A stretch of DNA of 64,000 nt from JAWCNN01 sp038848005 (GTDB lineage: Archaea; Thermoproteota; Bathyarchaeia; Bathyarchaeales; Bathycorpusculaceae), in the NCBI GenBank assembly GCA_038848005.1, contig JAWCNZ010000001.1, forward strand, positions 62,001 through 126,000. The letters are read 5' to 3'. The notes beneath the pieces are model-generated. The model had not been told where the DNA came from. It was given only the letters and a program-made list of their open reading frames with translations, and did not search any database. Both the position numbers and the translations under genes were made by a program. Positions 16,378 through 25,428 of the stretch are shown one piece after another; position 1 is the stretch's first letter, and every line of letters starts with the position of its first letter.

Positions 16378-18165
16378 TCATTTATACATTGAACGTACAT
16401 AGTAGTATTCGCCTATTTCTTTTTGGAATTTGTCAAGTTTTGAGCCTTCCTTGTTGACTCTGGGTCTTTTCGTTGTTGGGTCTCTTCGGAAAGTCACATC
16501 CATGGCTTTAAGAAACATGTTCATTCCGTTTCGCAGGTTTGTGGGCGAGTTTGCTGTTCCTTTTACGCCTGGTTCTCCGGTAAACACCATTAGGCGGTCG
16601 GCTATGAAATCCTGCGCAACCACGTCGTGTTCAACAACGAAAGCCGCTGCGTTGCGGTTTTCCACCACCCGCCTTATGGCTCTCGCCATGTTCAGCCTTT
16701 CCTCTACGTCCAAGTAGGCGCTCGGCTCGTCAAGAAGGTAAAGCTCAGCTTTGCGGGATAAACAAGCGGCGATGGCTACACGTTGCAGTTCGCCTCCGCT
16801 TAGCTCCGCCGTGTTTCTATCCAAAAGCGCATCTACATTTAAGGGGTGAAGAATCTCCGTTTTATACCAGCTTGAACCGAACTCGTCTTTGGCTATGCTC
16901 ATCAAAAGCTCCTGAACTGTGCCTTCGTATTCCGCTGATATGTACTGGGGCTTGTAGCTTACAGTTAATCCGCCGAATTTCACGCCGCCGTCAGCCTCTT
17001 CGATTCCCGCTATAATTTTTATGAAAGTTGTTTTGCCTATGCCGTTCGGTCCGAGAACGCCGATGACGTCGCCTTTCCGTATTTCGCCTGGACAAACCTC
17101 AAGCCTAAACCCCTTGTAGGTTTTTTCCATCGCCGTCCACTGCAACAATTTTTCGCCTACGCTGAAACTTGCCGTTGGCGGTTTTTCATGGAATATTATG
17201 GCTTCTTTCCTAAACCTAACGTTCTCGTCTGGGCTGTAGCCTTGCAAGTAAATGTTTATGCCCGTTCTAACGCCGTGAACGTTTGAAACCACACCGTAAA
17301 CGCCTGGTTCTCCATAGAAAATGCAAACTTGGTCTGACAGGTAATCCAGCACTGCCAAATCATGCTCAGCCACAATCACGGTTTTTCCATCGTTTTTGAG
17401 GGTTCTTATGGCTTTTGCCACTTCTAACCGTTGTTTTACGTCTAAGTAGCTTGAGGGTTCATCGAAAAGGTAAACGTCTGCTTCACGGCAAATCGCAGCG
17501 GCAACCGCCACACGTTGCAGTTCGCCTCCGCTTAAAACTTCAAGCTGACGACTCCAAATTTGTTTAAGTTCAAGCCTTTCAGCAATTGCGTTCAGCCTGT
17601 TTCTTTCATCAACTTTCTCAAGTAGTTCGCCGACTTTTCCCGAAACAACCCTTGGAATCTTATCAACGTACTGCGGTTTATGCGAAACTTTCAGTTTGCC
17701 TTCAGCCATTTTTTGGAAGTATTCCTGAAGTGTTGAACCCCTAAAATGGCGGATTACGTCATTCCACGAGGGCGGCTCCCTATAATTTCCAAGGTTTAGT
17801 TTAACTTCGCCTGAAAGTATTTTGAGGGTTGTTGTTTTGCCTATGCCGTTTTGCCCCAGCAAACCCAAAACCGTGCACGGCGAAGGAGTTGGAAGCCTAT
17901 AAAGTTTGAAGGCGTTTTCTCCAAAACGGTGACTGCAATCCTTTTCCAACTCGTCTGGAAGATTAACTATGGAAACAGCCTTAAACGGACACTTTTTAAT
18001 GCATATGCCGCATCCAGTGCAAAGCGACTCCACAATCACTGGCTTGTCATTTTCAAATTTTATGGCTTCTATGCGGTTCCGCACTAAAGGACAAAAGCGA
18101 TGGCATAATCTACCGCAACGTTTCGGCTTGCACTTGTCAGCGTCTAACACGGCAACACGTGTCAT
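16378..18165 (-). CDS. abce1: ABCE1 / RNase L inhibitor homologue, ribosome-recycling ATPase
   Basis: This splits 70S-like ribosomes after termination. Two [4Fe-4S] clusters are at the N-terminus: Cys12, 17, 21, 25 and Cys49, 52, 55, 59. Two ABC domains follow, each with Walker A (GQNGIGKTT, GPNGIGKTT) and signature LSGGELQRVA, then DEPSSYLD / DEPSAYLD Walker B-D loops. From MTRVAVLD at 18165 it has 595 residues, the usual archaeal length. The frame extends to 18222 but that leader is hydrophobic and unlike the family. No accessory factor gene is adjacent. Confidence 0.97.
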   Translation of the reverse strand: MTRVAVLDADKCKPKRCGRLCHRFCPLVRNRIEAIKFENDKPVIVESLCTGCGICIKKCPFKAVSIVNLPDELEKDCSHRFGENAFKLYRLPTPSPCTVLGLLGQNGIGKTTTLKILSGEVKLNLGNYREPPSWNDVIRHFRGSTLQEYFQKMAEGKLKVSHKPQYVDKIPRVVSGKVGELLEKVDERNRLNAIAERLELKQIWSRQLEVLSGGELQRVAVAAAICREADVYLFDEPSSYLDVKQRLEVAKAIRTLKNDGKTVIVAEHDLAVLDYLSDQVCIFYGEPGVYGVVSNVHGVRTGINIYLQGYSPDENVRFRKEAIIFHEKPPTASFSVGEKLLQWTAMEKTYKGFRLEVCPGEIRKGDVIGVLGPNGIGKTTFIKIIAGIEEADGGVKFGGLTVSYKPQYISAEYEGTVQELLMSIAKDEFGSSWYKTEILHPLNVDALLDRNTAELSGGELQRVAIAACLSRKAELYLLDEPSAYLDVEERLNMARAIRRVVENRNAAAFVVEHDVVAQDFIADRLMVFTGEPGVKGTANSPTNLRNGMNMFLKAMDVTFRRDPTTKRPRVNKEGSKLDKFQKEIGEYYYVRSMYK

Positions 18166-18187
18166 TTCTAAACCGCTAAATGAAGGG

Positions 18188-18475
18188 TTAAAACAATAAA
18201 TATAAACATAAACCCAAAACAATAGAAAAAGAAGCGGGCGTTACGGGGTATTTTTGGCGTATTTGATTTACAGCTTGTTCCAAGGCTGTGGCTGTCTTTT
18301 CTATTGCTGGCGACACGCATTTGCAATAGCGTGTTTGCCAACCAAGATAATAACCAAACTCTGAGCCGATGTCCTTTACACCGTTCATAACCTTTTGAAA
18401 CAGCATAAGCAATTTTAGTCTGAAAAACGACGGAATCGTTAGGATTAAAGCAAATAGTAATGCTGACTTCTTCAT
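18188..18475 (-). CDS. small membrane-associated protein, 95 aa
   Basis: It has an N-terminal hydrophobic segment (about 5-27), a central soluble stretch with three cysteines (CKC and the one before CVSP), and a C-terminal hydrophobic helix (about 78-95). Its ATG overlaps the stop of the upstream 168-aa gene (ATGA), so the two are coupled. I do not recognise the family. It ends 22 nt before the ABCE1 start. Confidence 0.5.
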   Translation of the reverse strand: MKKSALLFALILTIPSFFRLKLLMLFQKVMNGVKDIGSEFGYYLGWQTRYCKCVSPAIEKTATALEQAVNQIRQKYPVTPASFSIVLGLCLYLLF

Positions 18476-18978
18476 TTCTTATCCTCCATTTTTATCCATT
18501 TTTTAAGGAAGGGAGTTTCCATCACGATGAAATATAATCCTGCAATTACCGTTATGATATCGATTGTCCAAATAAGAAATCGCTCGGTTATTGTTCTTTC
18601 GATGTCTGGAAGGAATCTCACTTGGAGGAAATAGGTATCATTATGGTATTTGAGCGTCATGTCATATTCTGAAAATTTTGAGAGGTTCTTTAGCCACCAT
18701 TCAGCCAAACTGCAATCAACTTTTATGGGAGACGAAATGGTGTCGCTTGCAGCAATATAATCCAGAACACTTAGGTTAAAATCAGTGTCATTTGTTACGT
18801 CCATGAATCCTAAATTAGGAATTCCTTTCGAGGGCAACGTAACATGGAGATAAGTAACTCTTTCCGAATATAGATTATAGGCATTCAAGTACATAGAACA
18901 TGGAACATTATAAAATTGATAGTTATAAACGACAACTGTAAACACCAGAAACACAAACAACAATAGACTAACCTTCAA
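18472..18978 (-). CDS. membrane protein with extracellular domain, 168 aa
   Basis: An N-terminal hydrophobic segment (about 3-20, signal anchor) precedes an extracytoplasmic stretch with N-x-T/S sites (NDTDFNLS, KNLS, HNDT) and three cysteines. A C-terminal helix (about 136-155) and a short basic tail complete a two-span topology. The TTG start at 18978 follows GGCGGTGA at 7 nt. That site overlaps the end of a broken upstream gene. The family is unknown, but the three-gene cluster 18188-19306 looks like one operon of membrane proteins. Confidence 0.55.
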   Translation of the reverse strand: MKVSLLLFVFLVFTVVVYNYQFYNVPCSMYLNAYNLYSERVTYLHVTLPSKGIPNLGFMDVTNDTDFNLSVLDYIAASDTISSPIKVDCSLAEWWLKNLSKFSEYDMTLKYHNDTYFLQVRFLPDIERTITERFLIWTIDIITVIAGLYFIVMETPFLKKWIKMEDKK

Positions 18979-18982
18979 GTTT

Positions 18983-19306
18983 TCACCGCCTTTTCTGACT
19001 TTTAAGCGCTAAACTCCAACCAACTGCAATAATGATTGCTGAAACACAATAATTCTAACCAAGATACTATAAAGCCCAAAGACGGATTTAGCAGAGTTTC
19101 AAGCGATAAAACTTTGAGGATAACCGTCACCACCGTGCTTATAACACTAAAAACAGTATGCTGGAGCCTAAAGCGGACAGCAACCATCCTTTACGTTTTG
19201 TTCTCCAATACGCAATAAGGGACAAACACATGAACACTGCTGACACCAACAAAAGTTCATAGCCGCCTACAGAAGGATTTTCCACCACCACCGAATTTAC
19301 GAACAA
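18983..19306 (-). pseudogene. small membrane protein gene broken by two frameshifts
   Basis: TTG 19306 behind GAGGGG opens a frame with NPSVGGYELLLVSAVFMCLSL, a basic AYWRTKRKG loop, then ALGSSILFLVL and stop. One extra base in the T5 run would continue it into STVVTVILKVLSLETLLNP and GFIVSWL. A second shift leads to VSAIIIAVGWSLALKSQKRR, ending at 18983 right before the next gene. The pieces fit a three-helix protein of about 105 aa. Whether these are sequencing errors or true decay cannot be told. Confidence 0.45.
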
Positions 19307-19465
19307 AATTTTCCCCTCTTTCTGTCCTCATATAATAACCCCCAGACCTTTTAAATTTTCCTTTGTATTTTTAGCCCTTTATTGAGCAGTTATATAATGA
19401 AAGATTGGACAATAACAACAATTGAGATAAAAGAGAAAAAGCGAAAACTCGTGTTTACCAGTTTT

Positions 19466-19534
19466 TCACCATTCTTCTTCTTCCCACTCTTCCTCTTCCC
19501 ATTCTTCTTCTTCCCACTCTTCTTCCTCTGGCAC
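19466..19534 (-). CDS. micropeptide made of four EEEEW repeats, 22 aa
   Basis: GTG 19534 lies 5 nt behind a perfect GGAGGTGA ribosome-binding site (19539-19546). The frame reads V-P followed by four E-E-E-E-W units and a TGA. The DNA is a tandem repeat of 30 nt in which codons vary (GAA/GAG) while the amino acids do not, which argues for selection on the peptide. It is extremely acidic with evenly spaced tryptophans. It follows the asparaginase gene after a hairpin at 19568-19595. The function is unknown. Confidence 0.5.
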   Translation of the reverse strand: MPEEEEWEEEEWEEEEWEEEEW

Positions 19535-19567
19535 TTTTTCACCTCCACGCATTTAGGTGCTTAGTGA

Positions 19568-19595
19568 AAACGCTTTCTCGCTGCTTTAAGCGTTT
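19568..19595. terminator. hairpin downstream of the asparaginase gene
   Basis: AAACGCTT and AAGCGTTT form a perfect 8-bp stem around a 12-nt loop, between the asparaginase stop (19658) and the ribosome-binding site of the micropeptide. On the minus strand it may end or attenuate the asparaginase transcript. On the plus strand it is followed by five T. No terminator is needed for plus-strand genes here. Confidence 0.4.
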
Positions 19596-19657
19596 TTGTT
19601 CGGCAAATGTCGAGAACAAAACGTAAAATCTGGGTCTTTCACGTTTTTCTAAAGGCT

Positions 19658-20617
19658 TTATTTCACCATAACCGCCTTTAAAGAAGCCTTTGGCTCTTCC
19701 ATATCCGCCGTGAGATAAGCCCAACACAAATTTGGCGAGTTATGTGCAGCGCCTATTCCACCTTTAGCGTCAACGACAATCAACCCCATATAATTTGGAG
19801 TATAAAGCCTCTTCTCGTTGACAAGCCGAATTGCCATTTCAACGGCTTCCTGCGCCGTCTTCCCATTTTCCATACAACCGCAAACAGCCTTCGCCAAAAC
19901 CAGCCTTATCGCTATTTCGCCGACGCCGGTGGCTGAACACGCCCCAGCTTTGTTGTCAGCATATGTGCCGCATCCAATCAACGGTGAATCTCCAATTCTT
20001 CCGGGAAGTTTAAGCGGAAACCCTCCCGTTGAGGTTGCGGCTGCAACATTCCCATTTTCGTCAAGGGCGACAGCGCCCACAGTTTCAAACTTAAAGGTTT
20101 CTGGGTGATTCCTAACCAAATCGTAAAGTTTTGGCAGTTGAAATTTTCCATTAAACAATGCTTGTTTCTGTTGCCTATAATACTCCAGCTTTGACTTTGT
20201 AATTGGGCTTGCCCTTTCAAGATTGAAGATTTTTGCAAGTTTTTCAGCGCCTTTTCCAACAACAAAAACGTGGTCTGTTTTTTCCATGACTATTCTGGCT
20301 AAACGCACGGGATTTTTAACATCCCTTAAAAGCGCAACAGCACCAGCCCGCAAAGTTTTTCCATCCATAACCGAAGCCTCCATCTCCGCTTCGCCTTCAA
20401 AATTCAAGTATGAACCACAACCAGCATTAAACAAACCAGAATCCTCCATAAACGCAACCGCCTCCACAACGCTGTCAACAGCGCTTCCACCACCCTTTAA
20501 AATTTCAAAGCCCGCCATTACGGCTTTTTTAGTGGCTTCTAAACTGGGATTAGCATGCTTATGCCAATTCCCAGCCCCACCATGAACAACAATCACTGGT
20601 TTCCGTTTTCCAACCAA
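19658..20617 (-). CDS. Ntn-hydrolase L-asparaginase / isoaspartyl peptidase
   Basis: This is a plant-type asparaginase that would self-cleave into two chains. VVHGGAGNW opens the chain, GGGSAVDSV and NAGCGSYLNFEGEAEMEAS follow. The autoprocessing site is F-E|T179-VGAVALDENGNVAAATSTGG, in which Thr179 becomes the N-terminal nucleophile. GRIGDSPLIGCGTYAD and ATGVGE are the substrate-binding loops. At 319 residues it is complete. The start is a TTG (20617) and a weak GAGGT lies about 11 nt upstream. It degrades isoaspartyl dipeptides or asparagine. Confidence 0.93.
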   Translation of the reverse strand: MVGKRKPVIVVHGGAGNWHKHANPSLEATKKAVMAGFEILKGGGSAVDSVVEAVAFMEDSGLFNAGCGSYLNFEGEAEMEASVMDGKTLRAGAVALLRDVKNPVRLARIVMEKTDHVFVVGKGAEKLAKIFNLERASPITKSKLEYYRQQKQALFNGKFQLPKLYDLVRNHPETFKFETVGAVALDENGNVAAATSTGGFPLKLPGRIGDSPLIGCGTYADNKAGACSATGVGEIAIRLVLAKAVCGCMENGKTAQEAVEMAIRLVNEKRLYTPNYMGLIVVDAKGGIGAAHNSPNLCWAYLTADMEEPKASLKAVMVK

Positions 20618-20972
20618 ATTTGCATACCTCTATTTCTGAGCTTGGTTACTGAAATTTGTATAACCCAAAATTTAAGATTGCCTAAGGTTTAAGCAGTTTC
20701 TTCCCTGACCTTTCGTGCAGACCAATTCCCTTACCACTGAAAATGGACTTGAAAAATTTAACCATTTTACTATCCCTCTCCCTCTACGTTTTCTGCTGTT
20801 TATGAGGTAATCAAAACAGATAAATTTGTGCAAGTAAACGTTAATTGTGGGATGATGTGAGGCGACGGCTAAGAGCCATTTAAGCTGTGAAAAAGCCACT
20901 AACCTGCGCTGACCCCTTTTAAACTTCCGCAATGCTTATGCATTAACATAAACTATGTTAGTTTGAGGGGTT
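20618..20972. other. 355-bp intergenic region, nothing clear
   Basis: The region separates two divergent genes. It contains AT-rich promoter-like stretches and TTGAGGGG just before the THUMP gene start. One frame of 86 codons on the minus strand has poor composition and no ribosome-binding site, so I do not call it. No tRNA or clear structured RNA is seen. Confidence 0.4.
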
Positions 20973-21500
20973 GTGTTGCTTAGGGATTTTAACCTTTTAG
21001 CCACCACTTCACGTGGCAACGAAAGTGAAGCTTGCTCTGAATTGTGGTATTTACTTGGGGAAATAGGCGATTCTGCGCCTACGGTTGACAAGACTGGTGT
21101 TGCTGGTTTAATTGCTGCAAAAACTGTTCTTGACCCTTTTGAGGTTATACGTAAATTTCGTGAAATCTTGCGTGAGCGTCCCTACGAGTTTCGTTATATA
21201 TTGCGGATAATCCCAATTGAACGGGTTGTCCGCACGGATTTAAGTGAAATCCAACGTGTAGCCACGCAATTAAGCCAGAAAATAGGTGAAAAAGAAACTT
21301 TCCGCATCACTGTTGAGAAAAGGTTTACGGAAATTTCCACCAAAGACATTATTGAAGTAGCCGCATCAAACATTGAAAGGCAAGTTAACCTAAACAATCC
21401 TGACAGAATCCTCTTAATAGAGGTTGTAGGCGGGTTAACGGGCGTTTCAGTAATAAAGCCCGATGATGTTTTGGCTGTTATGAAGGAGAAAGTGTTGTAA
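20973..21500 (+). CDS. THUMP-domain protein, Tan1-like tRNA acetylation adaptor
   Basis: This is a 175-residue protein with the N-terminal RDFNLLATTSRGNESEACSELWYLLGEIGD block and a C-terminal THUMP domain (RITVEKRFTEI...DIIEVAASNI...VNLNNPDRILLIEVVGGLTGVSVI) that binds the tRNA acceptor stem. It matches Tan1, which in eukaryotes assists formation of N4-acetylcytidine at position 12 of tRNA-Ser/Leu. No catalytic domain is attached. TTG 20973 follows GAGGGG. The neighbour on the opposite strand is the KEOPS gene cgi121, also a tRNA-modification factor. Confidence 0.85.
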   Translation: MLLRDFNLLATTSRGNESEACSELWYLLGEIGDSAPTVDKTGVAGLIAAKTVLDPFEVIRKFREILRERPYEFRYILRIIPIERVVRTDLSEIQRVATQLSQKIGEKETFRITVEKRFTEISTKDIIEVAASNIERQVNLNNPDRILLIEVVGGLTGVSVIKPDDVLAVMKEKVL

Positions 21501-21502
21501 AT

Positions 21503-22069
21503 TCAGCGTTGAGTTGTCAACAGCGCCATCCTTTCGATGACAAGGTTTACCAAAGCTTTTTCTAAGCCTTCCCTTCCAATAACCGCTTCAAGTTCCACAT
21601 TTGATATTCCAAAAACTTTTTGGATTAGCGCTGTTTTCTCCTTTGACAATTCAAGAACAGTGCTGTTTTGCTTGGCGTCAACATTTTCCATGACTGGTTG
21701 TAAAGCCGTTTTTACGGTTTCCTCTTTTTCTCCAATTATCAGCACCGCTATTTCTGAAGTGTTGGGTTTTAACCCCATAATTTGTGTGGCTTTTCGGATT
21801 TGGCGTTGTGCTGAAGCGTAAAGCATTGTTTCCATAGCCAAACTTTTTGAAATATTACGTTGGTTTTTGAAGGCTGTTAAAGCGTTTAAAACTGCGAAGT
21901 AGAGGTGTTGCCATGTAGCCACTAGTTTTGCATCAAAAAACTGAATTTCCACGTTCGACTGTTTTTCTTTGCGGATCAGCTTGAAAAATTCTTCTATACT
22001 TCCAATTCTGGCTTCGCTTAAACCCGTTATTGCAACGTATTTTCCAAATTCTTCAATATACTTCAGCAT
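21503..22069 (-). CDS. cgi121: KEOPS complex subunit Cgi121
   Basis: The protein belongs to the PRPK-binding Cgi121/TPRKB family, which helps KEOPS transfer threonylcarbamoyl to A37 of ANN-decoding tRNAs. Its diagnostic segment is VEIQFFDAKLVATWQHLYFAVLNAL (broken here for length), then NISKSLAMETMLYASAQRQI. The 188 aa are typical. It ends 3 nt from the convergent THUMP gene and its start overlaps the phosphoribosyltransferase gene by 17 nt, so it is the second gene of that operon. Sua5, the first enzyme of the same pathway, is at 25495-26562. Confidence 0.9.
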   Translation of the reverse strand: MLKYIEEFGKYVAITGLSEARIGSIEEFFKLIRKEKQSNVEIQFFDAKLVATWQHLYFAVLNALTAFKNQRNISKSLAMETMLYASAQRQIRKATQIMGLKPNTSEIAVLIIGEKEETVKTALQPVMENVDAKQNSTVLELSKEKTALIQKVFGISNVELEAVIGREGLEKALVNLVIERMALLTTQR

Positions 22070-22646
22070 TGAGGATTTCCCTTAAAAACTTTTTAACCAG
22101 TTTTGCTGGCGCTCCAGCCCGCACAAGCTTTGCAATTTCATTTTCCAGTTCCCCCTTTCCTTTACATTTGTCAACAATTTTTTTAATGGTCTCTTTTATT
22201 TCCCATGGAAAAACCACCCAGCAACTCGTTTCCTTCACGTAATAGTCTGGCTTTACAACGCTCCACGGCTTATAATAAACCGTGGCTATTTTAACCTCGC
22301 TGGCGCCCCGTTCAAGAATATGCGCCTTCACAAGCCTCAAACTTTTACCCGTGTCAGCAACCTCATCCACAACCAACACTTTCTTATCAGCAACATCCAC
22401 AGAAATAGGCTGCGTCAAAGCTGGTTCGCCCTTGGTTTCTGCAACTCCTAAATAAAATTCAGCCTTCACATTCGCAAGGTTTGGATTATCCATCAAATCA
22501 GACAAGACCCTAGCTGGAGGCCATCCGCCTCTGGAAACTCCCGCAATCACGTCTGGTTTAAAGCCGTTTTTTCGAATTTTATCAGCCAAATTCAAAAGCA
22601 TGTTGTATATCTGATTCCAAGAGGGAACCTCAAATTCAAGCTCCAT
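22053..22646 (-). CDS. phosphoribosyltransferase (xanthine/hypoxanthine type, COG2236-like)
   Basis: The PRPP-binding motif VLVVDEVADTGKSL is clear, preceded by VIAGVSRGGWPPARVLSDLM, the family's second hallmark. It would make a purine nucleotide from base and PRPP in salvage. The C-terminal extension (ENEIAKLVRAGAPAKLVKKFL) is extra helical sequence of about 40 residues. The base specificity cannot be told. It heads a two-gene operon with cgi121. Confidence 0.88.
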   Translation of the reverse strand: MELEFEVPSWNQIYNMLLNLADKIRKNGFKPDVIAGVSRGGWPPARVLSDLMDNPNLANVKAEFYLGVAETKGEPALTQPISVDVADKKVLVVDEVADTGKSLRLVKAHILERGASEVKIATVYYKPWSVVKPDYYVKETSCWVVFPWEIKETIKKIVDKCKGKGELENEIAKLVRAGAPAKLVKKFLREILNAEVY

Positions 22647-22721
22647 TTTCCTTCCTCTTCTGATGAATAAAAAGGGATAAAATGTTTATTAAAATTTAGA
22701 AAAAGAAGGAAAGTTAGCTTT

Positions 22722-23642
22722 TCAACTGGTTTTTGGTTTTTTGGCTGCGTATATTATCGCTCCGATGCCTATAAGGATGAAGCCTAAACCGAATAGTATG
22801 TAACCGTATGATTGGTTCATGATGGCTTGTGCTTCTAGCATGGCTGCATCCGCCTCTTTCACAGCTGCGTCAGCTTGTTTTTCCATGGCGTTTACCTCAG
22901 CATCTTGCATAGCTGTTCCTTTTTCCTCTTCAACATCAAATGCTTGTTCGTAAAGGCTGACTGCTGCTTGGTAATGCGCCTTAGCCTCAGCGAAGTTTCC
23001 AAGGTTTGCAAAATTTTGGGCTACTGATGCTTCAACGTTAGCTTGTGTCGCCAATAAGCGAGCGCCTATTATTTCAAAAGAGGATGGCGGGTAACTGCTA
23101 CTATAGGCAGAGTATTTAGTGGACAAGTCTTTGGCGTCTTTCTGGTCTGATGTGTAAACTACAAATTTGTAAGAGGGGGAGAAATCATTCCATCCACGCG
23201 TCCAAAAGCCAACTCCAAAATCATGTTGGAAACTCGCGTATATTGTGTATGGGTGAGCCCAAAGGTTTGAGAGATTGTTGACATCCGCAGTAAAGTTGAG
23301 GTCAAAATAGTAAGTTTCACCACTAGTAATATTTACAGCCGGAGTTATGGTCACGTTATAGCCTGTATCAAACACAAGGCTTATTGCAGTTATGTTAATG
23401 GAATAAATCCTGTCGTTGACTATGGGCAATTTGAGTTTGGCTGTTGTGCCGTTTAAGTAGGCAACAATAGGATAATTAGGGTAGTAGCTATCATAGCCTC
23501 TGTAAACGTAATCGTACCATATCCATTGTTGAATGTCTGCACGTGCCTGATTAACCATAAAAGTCAAAGTCAGTACGATTGAAAGGGCAATTAAAAACGC
23601 TGTTACGTTTTTTCTTCTAATCTTTTTCATGTTTCGATTCAT
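22722..23642 (-). CDS. secreted, C-terminally membrane-anchored protein, 306 aa
   Basis: A basic N-terminus and hydrophobic stretch (about 13-35) form a signal peptide ending near NQARA. A beta-rich ectodomain with N-glycosylation-like sites (NGT, NIT, NLS, NQS) follows. A long Ala/Glu-rich helical stalk (AQANVEASVAQNFANLG..., about 200-270) leads to a C-terminal helix (YILFGLGFILIGIGAIIYA) and a short KKPK tail. This is the layout of a cell-surface protein on a stalk. The family is not recognised. Its N-glycosylation would depend on AglB. Confidence 0.65.
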   Translation of the reverse strand: MNRNMKKIRRKNVTAFLIALSIVLTLTFMVNQARADIQQWIWYDYVYRGYDSYYPNYPIVAYLNGTTAKLKLPIVNDRIYSINITAISLVFDTGYNVTITPAVNITSGETYYFDLNFTADVNNLSNLWAHPYTIYASFQHDFGVGFWTRGWNDFSPSYKFVVYTSDQKDAKDLSTKYSAYSSSYPPSSFEIIGARLLATQANVEASVAQNFANLGNFAEAKAHYQAAVSLYEQAFDVEEEKGTAMQDAEVNAMEKQADAAVKEADAAMLEAQAIMNQSYGYILFGLGFILIGIGAIIYAAKKPKTS

Positions 23643-23758
23643 ATTCCAACCTCAAAACGAAACATTGTTTTTACAAGTAATATAAAAGACTTATCCAAAC
23701 AAAGCAGGTTTTATGCCGAAAAGAAGAAGGTTGATGAGAAAATGTGGGGTTTAAGGTG

Positions 23759-25408
23759 TTAGTCTTCGCCGAATTCAGACGGTTCCTTAGGCGGTTTCTT
23801 TTCTTTTTCTTTCTCCATGCCCTTCGCAGCGATTAAATCGTCAATTTTCAGTATCATGTTTGCCGCTTCGCTTGCCGATTTGATGACTTGCTGTTTAACC
23901 CTTAAAGGCTCAACAATGTTTAACTCAAGCATGTCTCTAACTTTACCGCTGAATACGTCCACGCCAAACGATGGAGAACCAGCGCTTTCATGTTTGGCTC
24001 TTAAGGCAACCATTATGTCGATTGGGTCCAAACCAGCGTTTTCAGCCAGCGTCAACGGTATGGATTCAACGGCATCAGCGAAGGCTTCGATGGCTAGCTG
24101 CTCTCTTCCGCCGACTTTTACAGCGTAATCCCGCAGTTGCCTTGCAATTTCGGCTTCTGGCGCTCCGCCGCCTGGAACGATTTTCTGGTCTTCTATGGTG
24201 TTTCTGACAACGCATAAGGCGTCGTGGAGTGAACGTTCAGCTTCGTCTATGACGTGTTCTGTTCCGCCTCTAATAACGATTGTCACGGCTTTTGGATTCT
24301 TGCATTCGCGGACATAAACCAGTTTGTCTTCGCCTATTTTAACTTCTTCAACCACTTTGGCTTCTCCAAGTGCTTCAGGCGTTAAATCCTTAACGCTTGC
24401 CATGATTTTGCCGCCTGTTGCCCTTGCAAGCTTTTCCATGTCGCCGCTGCTCACGTTTTTAACAGCCATCATGCCCCTTTTCGCTAAGAAATGCAACGCA
24501 ACATCGTCAATGCCCTTTTCACAGAAAACCACGTTGGCTCCAACTTCGGCTATTTTGTCAACCATCTCTTTTAGCATGCGTTCTTCCTCATCCAAAAAAA
24601 GCTTCATCTGTTCTGGACTTTCAATGTTGATTTTCGCATCAAACTCTGTCTTTTCAATTTCCAGTTTTGCGTTTAACAAGGCTATTTTTGCGTTTTGGAT
24701 GATTTTTGGCATTTGTGGGTGAGCTATTTCCTTGTCGATAACCATGCCCTTGACAAGCTCTGTTTCCTCTAGGCTTTTTCCATGCTTCTTTAAAATTTTA
24801 ATTAAGTCAACATCAGCTTTGATTTTGCCATCCTTTTTCTCGGCGACTTGCTTGACAGCTTCAACAGCCAACTTTGCAAAGTGCTCCTTCGCCATGGCTA
24901 TGCCCTTGCTTCCCATAGAGGTCATAGCCACATCCATCAAGCGTTTATCGTCATTTACATTAACGGGAATGGCAATTCTCTCCAAGATCTCTTGGGCTTT
25001 TTCGCTTGCCTTCTTATACCCGTCAATTATCACTGTTGGGTGGATGTTTTGGTCTAAGAGGTTTTCAGCTTTCGCCAGCAACTCTCCAGCTAAAACCACA
25101 GCTGTTGTTGTTCCGTCGCCGACCTCGTTGTCTTGGGCTTTTGCAACTTCAACAAGCATTTTAGCCGCTGGATGCTGCACATCAAGCTCCTTCATTATTG
25201 TTGCGCCGTCATTTGTTATTGAAACATCTCCGAAACTGCTGACCAACATTTTATCCATGCCGCGTGGTCCCAAAGTTGTTTTCACAGTTTCAGCTATCAC
25301 CTTTGCAGCCATAATGTTATTCCTTTGAGCTTCCCTTCCAGTTGTCCTACTAGTTCCTTCCTTCAATATTAAAACTGGAACAGCACCAGCCGAAGGAACA
25401 GCAGCCAT
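23759..25408 (-). CDS. ths: thermosome subunit (group II chaperonin), second paralogue
   Basis: It is a 549-residue partner of the subunit at 4614-6269. Motifs: TLGPRGMDKML (45-55), NDGAT (66-70), GDGTTT (97-102), and GGGAPEAEIARQLRDYAVKVGGREQLA-like sequence in the C-terminal part. The tail is charged (KEKEKKPPKEP...). The two subunits resemble each other strongly, as alpha and beta do in many archaea. ATG 25408 follows GGAGGTGGTTGT and there is a strong TATA/BRE plus a palindrome upstream. Confidence 0.97.
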   Translation of the reverse strand: MAAVPSAGAVPVLILKEGTSRTTGREAQRNNIMAAKVIAETVKTTLGPRGMDKMLVSSFGDVSITNDGATIMKELDVQHPAAKMLVEVAKAQDNEVGDGTTTAVVLAGELLAKAENLLDQNIHPTVIIDGYKKASEKAQEILERIAIPVNVNDDKRLMDVAMTSMGSKGIAMAKEHFAKLAVEAVKQVAEKKDGKIKADVDLIKILKKHGKSLEETELVKGMVIDKEIAHPQMPKIIQNAKIALLNAKLEIEKTEFDAKINIESPEQMKLFLDEEERMLKEMVDKIAEVGANVVFCEKGIDDVALHFLAKRGMMAVKNVSSGDMEKLARATGGKIMASVKDLTPEALGEAKVVEEVKIGEDKLVYVRECKNPKAVTIVIRGGTEHVIDEAERSLHDALCVVRNTIEDQKIVPGGGAPEAEIARQLRDYAVKVGGREQLAIEAFADAVESIPLTLAENAGLDPIDIMVALRAKHESAGSPSFGVDVFSGKVRDMLELNIVEPLRVKQQVIKSASEAANMILKIDDLIAAKGMEKEKEKKPPKEPSEFGED

Positions 25409-25428
25409 ACAACCACCTCCACATTCAT

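Noticed and set aside
19382..19564. plus-strand frame very rich in Phe and Leu
   Set aside because: It is the complement of the EEEEW repeat, so Phe/Leu richness is a by-product.
20848..20912. possible C/D box small RNA (GATGATG ... CTGA)
   Set aside because: The C box has a mismatch and no convincing C'/D' pair lies between; not enough to call.
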